Shown here: positions 60,499 to 64,000 of the stretch, in pieces
Layout of the letters: every line of letters starts with the position of its first letter
How positions within the stretch are numbered: position 1 is the stretch's first letter
DNA from: Acinetobacter guillouiae CIP 63.46
Lineage (GTDB): Bacteria > Pseudomonadota > Gammaproteobacteria > Pseudomonadales > Moraxellaceae
Length of the DNA: 64,000 nucleotides
Assembly (NCBI RefSeq): GCF_000368145.1
Contig: NZ_KB849281.1
Span: 421,397 to 485,396 of the forward strand
Direction of reading: 5' to 3'
Made by a program: the position numbers and the translations under genes
The notes under the pieces: generated by a model
The model's input: the letters and a program-made list of their open reading frames with translations, nothing else
Databases searched by the model: none
What the model was told of the DNA's origin: nothing

Positions 60499-60745
60499 TT
60501 AGAAACTTTGATATCTCACTGAAATGCCAGTAAGTTGCATCGCCTTTTTGACAAGTTCTTCTGAATAATTCATGGCATCAACATAATAACCTTTGTTCTT
60601 AAAAGCCAAGCTATCGCGCCCTGTCTCACAACCTAAATCAAGAATATTGCTTTTAAAAAAGCTGATATAAGCTTCCCATGTCAACGTAAAGTGTTAATTG
60701 TATAAAATCTTCAGCTTGTTGATTATAATTTTCTATTGTTTTCAT
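60499..60745 (-). pseudogene. Truncated class I SAM methyltransferase gene
   Basis: On the minus strand MKTIENYNQQAEDFIQLTLY begins at 60745 and leads by a frameshift into ILDLGCETGRDSLAFKNKGY, the SAM-binding motif I of small class I methyltransferases. The frame ends after ...SVRYQSF, where the family normally continues for another 100 residues. Both the frameshift and the missing C-terminal half mark it as a pseudogene. Note that the motif is GCETG instead of the usual GCGTG. Confidence 0.7.
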
Positions 60746-60913
60746 CAATGATGACTTAGGTTAAAAGAAACATTCAGTCTAATAAAAATAAGTGAGCCAT
60801 TGGATGCTGCATGGTAAAAACTCAAACGTGCAGCCAAAGTCCGAATACTGGAAATATCAGACCCTGATTATGTGTCAGGCGCAATACCTGAAGTTCATGG
60901 ATCATCATGTCTG

Positions 60914-61189
60914 TTAAGGGTCACGATGGGGTAAACCATTCTTCATACGCTCAGCGGGGATATCCCATTTACACTCATCTAGATCAAATTCATCCCAACA
61001 TGCTAGCAGTAACTCACTTACTCGAACACCAGTAAGCATGATCATAATAATTGCGTGGTGAGTCTGAGCATCTGCTGGATAAGTTTTGATGCGTCTAAGA
61101 AATTCAGGCATTAAAAAAGCCCTGAAACTGTTAAATTTCAAGGCTTTATTAAGTTTCATGATACATCGTATAACTAAGTGATAGATCAT
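60914..61189 (-). pseudogene. Tyrosine integrase fragment
   Basis: A central piece of a P4-type tyrosine recombinase: AFLMPEFLRRIKTYPADAQTHH, then LTGVRVSELLLACWDEFDLD with the first catalytic Arg, and WDIPAERMKNGLPH. The N-terminal arm-binding domain and the C-terminal HxxR/Tyr active site are missing. It lies 12 bp from a 20-bp tmRNA-type attachment sequence, as expected for the integrase of an element that used tmRNA. Confidence 0.75.
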
Positions 61190-61201
61190 GATTTACAAAT
61201 T

Positions 61202-61221
61202 TGGTGGAGATGGCGGGAGTT
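61202..61221. other. Putative attachment site: 3' end of tmRNA (ssrA), reverse orientation
   Basis: The 20 bases from 61202 (beginning TGGTGGAGATGG, ending CGGGAGTT) are the reverse complement of the conserved 3' terminus of tmRNA, CCA included. The rest of tmRNA is absent: the next bases are TAATTAAAG and not the GAACCCGCG of the T-loop. Such short copies are left by elements that integrate into ssrA. It marks the boundary between the restriction island and the prophage region. Confidence 0.65.
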
Positions 61222-61623
61222 TAATTAAAGCCTTAACCCATTATATATATTAAATATTTATTGTCTAGGATATGCATTGTGTAACTTATGTGTAACACAC
61301 TACTTTGATAGTTAATGATTTTTTATGATAGTTTTTGATTTGTCTAAGTTCGCTTTCTCTTTTAGAAATTGAAATCAGAACCCTCCATCTAATTTCAACA
61401 TCAAATTCCAATTGCCAAATAAGTAAAATTAGAAAAGCAAACCATCTTACTTTGATACATCCTTGATTATGAACAGTTTTTAAAATTAAATTCGTTCCAA
61501 TCGGTTTTTATCATTATTATAATATCAAGATAACTCATAGGTGACTTGTGAACAAATGTACAATTATTTTCAAATACTCAAATAATGATTTATGATAGAG
61601 ACAATAATGTGAGGGGGATAATA
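61222..61623. other. Intergenic region before the toxin-antitoxin pair
   Basis: AT-rich, without coding stretches or repeats that I can support. The promoter of the antitoxin gene should lie in the last 80 bp. Confidence 0.4.
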
Positions 61624-61872
61624 ATGATCAGATTTCAAGACGCGCTAAATGAGGCAAGAGCTCTTTCTAGACAGCAAGACAATGTAGCTGTTGTTGAGGT
61701 ACGACGTGGAGACGACGTGAGTGGTGTCGTAGTTCGACGTACGGAAAGTGTTCGCCCAGTGATAATCAATCTTAGTGAAGACCGAGTGGCTGCTACACGG
61801 GTAGTTCGCACGGCTGCTCGACGTGTGATCAATCAACACCGTGATGAAATTGAAGCCCTAGCTTATAAATAA
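61624..61872 (+). CDS. Antitoxin of a Phd/Doc-type module
   Basis: The 82-residue protein starts at ATG 61624, which follows AGGGGG; an upstream in-frame start at 61585 has no ribosome site. The sequence is MIRFQDALNEARALSRQQDN, then Arg/Val-rich strands (VEVRRGDDVSGVVVRR), and a C-terminal helix (NQHRDEIEALAYK) that could insert into the toxin cleft. It does not closely resemble classical P1 Phd. Antitoxin function follows from its position 11 bp before the doc-type gene. Confidence 0.75.
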   Translation: MIRFQDALNEARALSRQQDNVAVVEVRRGDDVSGVVVRRTESVRPVIINLSEDRVAATRVVRTAARRVINQHRDEIEALAYK

Positions 61873-61883
61873 GTGAGCAAAAT

Positions 61884-62267
61884 ATGACTTCAATTGATTT
61901 GGATTTTGTAATTGCGGTACATGATGAAATTCTTGCTTTAACTACTGGACTCGAAGGCGTAGATAAAGGAGAACTTGAGGGTGCGTTAGCTCGCCCAGAC
62001 CAACAGATACACTATAATCATGTGGATGATGTTTATGAGATTGCCGCTTGGTACGCTGTAGCGATCGCAAAAGCACATGCATTTAACGATGGTAATAAGC
62101 GCACAGGCTTATCTGTGATGTTGACGTATCTTGATCTACAAGGAATTGTAGTTCCAAATCACGTTGGATTAGATGACACAATGGTTGAAGTTGTGGAATC
62201 TAGTGATGATCATGAAATTATTGTTGCGGCATTAGCCAGTTATATAAGATTGTTGGTAGAAGAATGA
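61884..62267 (+). CDS. doc: Doc-type (Fic fold) toxin, death-on-curing family
   Basis: The 127-residue protein has the Fic/Doc signature HAFNDGNKRTG at 65-75, with the catalytic His and the anion-binding Asn/Lys. Doc toxins phosphorylate elongation factor EF-Tu and stop translation. It is preceded by an antitoxin gene and ends at a strong terminator. The pair is transcribed toward the prophage lysis genes, and its end overlaps the Rz1-like frame on the other strand by 36 bp. Confidence 0.88.
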   Translation: MTSIDLDFVIAVHDEILALTTGLEGVDKGELEGALARPDQQIHYNHVDDVYEIAAWYAVAIAKAHAFNDGNKRTGLSVMLTYLDLQGIVVPNHVGLDDTMVEVVESSDDHEIIVAALASYIRLLVEE

Positions 62268-62567
62268 ATAAAGCCCTCTCAGGAGGGCTTTATTTTTCGC
62301 ACCATTCAAAGCACTACACTCATTGTATTTAGCAACTGTATCAATGATCCAAAGCGTGATTTCTTTGCCCTGCCCTGACTCAAGTTTTAAGAGTTTAGGA
62401 CAAGGCACAACCAAATTAGCTGGAATCGTCGGGGATAAGTGAGTTGATGATAAGCAGGCCGTCATCATCAATACAAACATTGTTATAAACAGGACGCTCA
62501 ATGATCTTTTGCACTTCACGGATTTTTGTTTCTGTGATGACACGTTGTTCTGATTTAATCTCTTCAT
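62232..62567 (-). CDS. Rz1-like outer-membrane spanin lipoprotein
   Basis: The frame of 111 residues overlaps the Rz gene in a different frame, the classic nested spanin arrangement. It contains a lipoprotein signal (LSVLFITMFVLMMTAC, Cys38) and a short mature part with PCPKLLKLESGQGK. The last 20 or so residues (KALLRGLYSFF...) are encoded by the doc terminator and the end of doc, so the original C-terminus may have been replaced when the toxin-antitoxin pair arrived. A second fragment of such a gene is at 44228-44308. Confidence 0.7.
   Translation of the reverse strand: MKRLNQNNVSSQKQKSVKCKRSLSVLFITMFVLMMTACLSSTHLSPTIPANLVVPCPKLLKLESGQGKEITLWIIDTVAKYNECSALNGAKNKALLRGLYSFFYQQSYITG
62268..62297 (+). 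terminator. Terminator of the phd-doc module
   Basis: ATAAAGCCCTC and GAGGGCTTTAT form an 11-bp stem with loop TCAG and are followed by four T residues. It begins at the doc stop codon and is read in reverse as part of the Rz1-like frame. Confidence 0.8.
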
Positions 62568-62787
62568 AATCTGCGCTCACTTTATTTATTTTGTTTTGCT
62601 TTTCGATCAATGCCTTTTGCTGCTCATCTTTAAGTTTTTGGATCTTGGTTGTGCATTTCTGTTCAGCATCTTGAAGTTTTCCACTTAGATGATTGGTATA
62701 CGCAATTTGCACCAGGTATAAAAAAATAAAGACCGCCACTGCGATCCATTTTTTATACTTCCACATGATTAAGGCTATTGGCATCAT
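62416..62787 (-). CDS. Rz-like inner-membrane spanin
   Basis: The protein of about 123 residues has an N-terminal membrane anchor (WIAVAVFIFLYLVQIAYT) and a long periplasmic coiled coil (LQDAEQKCTTKIQKLKDEQQ onward), as in Rz i-spanins that fuse with Rz1 to disrupt the outer membrane. The ATG at 62785-62787 overlaps the endolysin TGA (ATGA) and follows AGGGG. A GTG at 62800-62802 in the same frame is less likely. Confidence 0.8.
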   Translation of the reverse strand: MMPIALIMWKYKKWIAVAVFIFLYLVQIAYTNHLSGKLQDAEQKCTTKIQKLKDEQQKALIEKQNKINKVSADYEEIKSEQRVITETKIREVQKIIERPVYNNVCIDDDGLLIINSLIPDDSS

Positions 62788-63290
62788 TGCACCCCTATAC
62801 ACTTGCTATAACGATCTTGTTGTCGTGTCCAAACCCCATAACATCCATTAGATCGAATTGAACAATCACGTTTGGCAGCGTATTTGTATTTCAGTAAAGA
62901 TGCACAGGCTTGCTTATACTGCCCTGCTTTAAGATTTCTAAGCATCGATGAGCCATTCCAATTTGCTTGGCCATAGTTGTAAACAAAGTCTAGGTAAACA
63001 TCATATTCAGTCTGAGTAAGTTTTACGCCTGATAAAGATTTACGAAATGCAACTTCATCTTTGGAAATATGAGCCTTGGCAATTTGAACCGCACGTTCCT
63101 TTGTAATGGGCTTATCTGTCATTTTGACTTTGGTACCATTTTCGTATGATGTGGACCCGATACCGATTGTTGCCACATTAGCGCTATCTAAATATGGCTT
63201 TGATTTGTAGCCCTCATAGCCAATTAAAGATGCAAAAAAAAGCGCTGATGCGCTTAATGTTGTTACTATGATTTTAGTCTTTGCTGACAT
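62784..63290 (-). CDS. Phage endolysin, GH24 lysozyme with SAR signal
   Basis: The 168-residue lysozyme has the T4/P21-type catalytic triad E26-x8-D35-x5-T41 (GYEGYKSKPYLDSANVATIGIG). The N-terminal helix (IIVTTLSASALFFASLIG), rich in small residues, looks like a signal-arrest-release sequence, so it can be exported by Sec and released without a large holin hole. Its start overlaps the holin gene by 17 bp and its end overlaps Rz. Confidence 0.9.
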   Translation of the reverse strand: MSAKTKIIVTTLSASALFFASLIGYEGYKSKPYLDSANVATIGIGSTSYENGTKVKMTDKPITKERAVQIAKAHISKDEVAFRKSLSGVKLTQTEYDVYLDFVYNYGQANWNGSSMLRNLKAGQYKQACASLLKYKYAAKRDCSIRSNGCYGVWTRQQDRYSKCIGVQ

Positions 63291-63537
63291 CTATCTTCCC
63301 CTTGATTTGAAGTGATGCGATATAGGCCTTGTGCTCTAATTCATCACGCTTGTCTTTCTTACGTGCAAAGTAGAAGTTCATTAAGAAACCGCCAATTGCA
63401 ACAATAATACTTACCCAAACAACTATATCTACTGAGCCAAGCCAAGCAGATAATACGCCTGAAACTGATCCCCCATAACCAACAGCTTTACTTGCTACAA
63501 GTGCAGTAGCCGATGTGTCTAACGCTTGTTCAGACAT
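63274..63537 (-). CDS. Phage holin-like protein
   Basis: The 87-residue protein has two hydrophobic segments (about 18-34 weak, and IVVWVSIIVAIGGFLMNFYF strong) and a charged C-terminus (ARKKDKRDELEHK), typical of small holins or pinholins. It lies directly upstream of the SAR endolysin with overlapping frames, which supports the call more than sequence does. Confidence 0.75.
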   Translation of the reverse strand: MSEQALDTSATALVASKAVGYGGSVSGVLSAWLGSVDIVVWVSIIVAIGGFLMNFYFARKKDKRDELEHKAYIASLQIKGKIDVSKD

Positions 63538-63560
63538 GTAACCCCCCTATTTTTGGCAAT

Positions 63561-63583
63561 AAAAAAGCACCCGATTAGGTGCT
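63561..63583 (-). terminator. Terminator of the SGNH hydrolase gene
   Basis: On the minus strand AGCACC/GGTGCT forms a 6-bp stem around TAATCG and is followed by six T residues. It overlaps the stop codon of the SGNH gene and may separate late tail transcripts from the lysis cassette. Confidence 0.6.
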
Positions 63584-64000
63584 ACTTTGCTAAATTCAAA
63601 ATAAAATCTTCAACTCTATTTGCATACCACTTGCCGCCTAGCTCGGTAAAATGAATGCCATCATACATGTATTTTACAAATTCAGGACTGTCATCAGGAT
63701 GAAAACCAAACTCTTTATAACCCTCCCAGAGTGGTATTGAGTAATAACCACAAACATCACGAACTGCTTTTTGCTTCAATGACGCCTGACCTGTGCCACC
63801 CTCAATAATTCTAAATGTCGTGCGTGGTACAGCTGAAATAAATCCGATTCTTGCATTGGTCCACTTTTTACGTAAACCCAAAATTAAAACATGCAATGCA
63901 CCATAAAACGTATTTACAGTACGATCAGACATTGTGCCAAGTGTTGTTGTTACAACATCATTTGTTCCCAGTGCAATTGTGATAATGTCTGTTTCAGAAT
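63582..64000 (-). CDS. SGNH/GDSL hydrolase, partial (runs off window end)
   Basis: The reading frame is open up to the window edge, so the Met at 63932 is internal. The visible part contains block III GTNDV (near 63960) and the C-terminal block V DGIHFTELG with the catalytic Asp and His. These are SGNH-hydrolase marks; the Ser block lies beyond the window. In Acinetobacter phages such domains occur in tail-associated proteins that deacetylate or cleave capsule, consistent with the lysis cassette that follows. Confidence 0.8.
   Translation of the reverse strand, partial: SETDIITIALGTNDVVTTTLGTMSDRTVNTFYGALHVLILGLRKKWTNARIGFISAVPRTTFRIIEGGTGQASLKQKAVRDVCGYYSIPLWEGYKEFGFHPDDSPEFVKYMYDGIHFTELGGKWYANRVEDFILNLAK

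Noticed and set aside
60777-60912. Two overlapping plus-strand coding-like stretches between the methyltransferase relic and the integrase fragment
   Set aside because: Both frames are about 35-40 codons, neither has a recognisable motif or ribosome site.
61635-61832. Arg/Thr-rich minus-strand frame opposite the antitoxin gene
   Set aside because: Shadow of the antitoxin codons; no start context, and the plus-strand gene has a strong ribosome site and a toxin partner.

Overview
The window looks like a chromosomal segment of an Acinetobacter species. The evidence is low-GC coding sequence, the Acinetobacter-style arrangement of aromatic catabolism genes (vanAB/vanR, pobA/pobR, a paaABCDEFGHJK-X-Y cluster with divergent paaZ), a giant ESPR-type trimeric autotransporter and a VanR-type ATTGGATCCAAT operator array. 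The species cannot be fixed from the sequence alone.

Layout. 1-7469: aromatic catabolism. A partial aromatic-acid MFS transporter diverges from vanAB; vanR follows convergently; then one unknown gene, pobA and its divergent IclR activator pobR. 7911-9563: a secreted esterase and a BamE-like lipoprotein. 9665-17446: a trimeric autotransporter adhesin of about 2590 codons, cut by one in-frame TAA so that the membrane anchor is separated from the passenger. 17981-21322: aspartate:alanine antiporter plus aspartate 4-decarboxylase, a two-gene energy module. 21454-22999: small genes and a scar carrying a duplicated 170-bp segment. 23148-36602: the phenylacetate degradation cluster. 37388-40026: a MHS-family MFS transporter and an OprD-like porin, the porin again cut by one in-frame TAA. 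Palindromes of the form GATAC-N26/27-GTATC occur both in the paaA-paaZ gap and upstream of this transporter, suggesting a shared regulator (PaaX is the local candidate). 40218-47128: small secreted proteins and lipoproteins, a GNAT acetyltransferase, a LysR regulator and a prophage spanin remnant.

47151-61221: accessory island. An IS481-family element is followed by a minus-strand defence block. In transcription order this is hsdM, hsdS, a second divergent hsdM-like gene, a GIY-YIG nuclease, a decayed gene on the opposite strand, hsdR, and two DUF262 (GmrSD-like) proteins. Its right side holds a broken methyltransferase gene, a tyrosine integrase fragment and a 20-bp sequence matching the 3' end of tmRNA, a classical integration site. 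61624-64000: a Phd/Doc-type toxin-antitoxin pair abuts the lysis end of a prophage (Rz1/Rz, SAR endolysin, holin, SGNH hydrolase) that continues past the window.

The strongest candidate for an undescribed system is the two-HsdM type I restriction-modification cluster with the embedded GIY-YIG protein and the DUF262 pair. The second HsdM keeps a SAM-binding motif but has NPKF in place of the catalytic NPPF.
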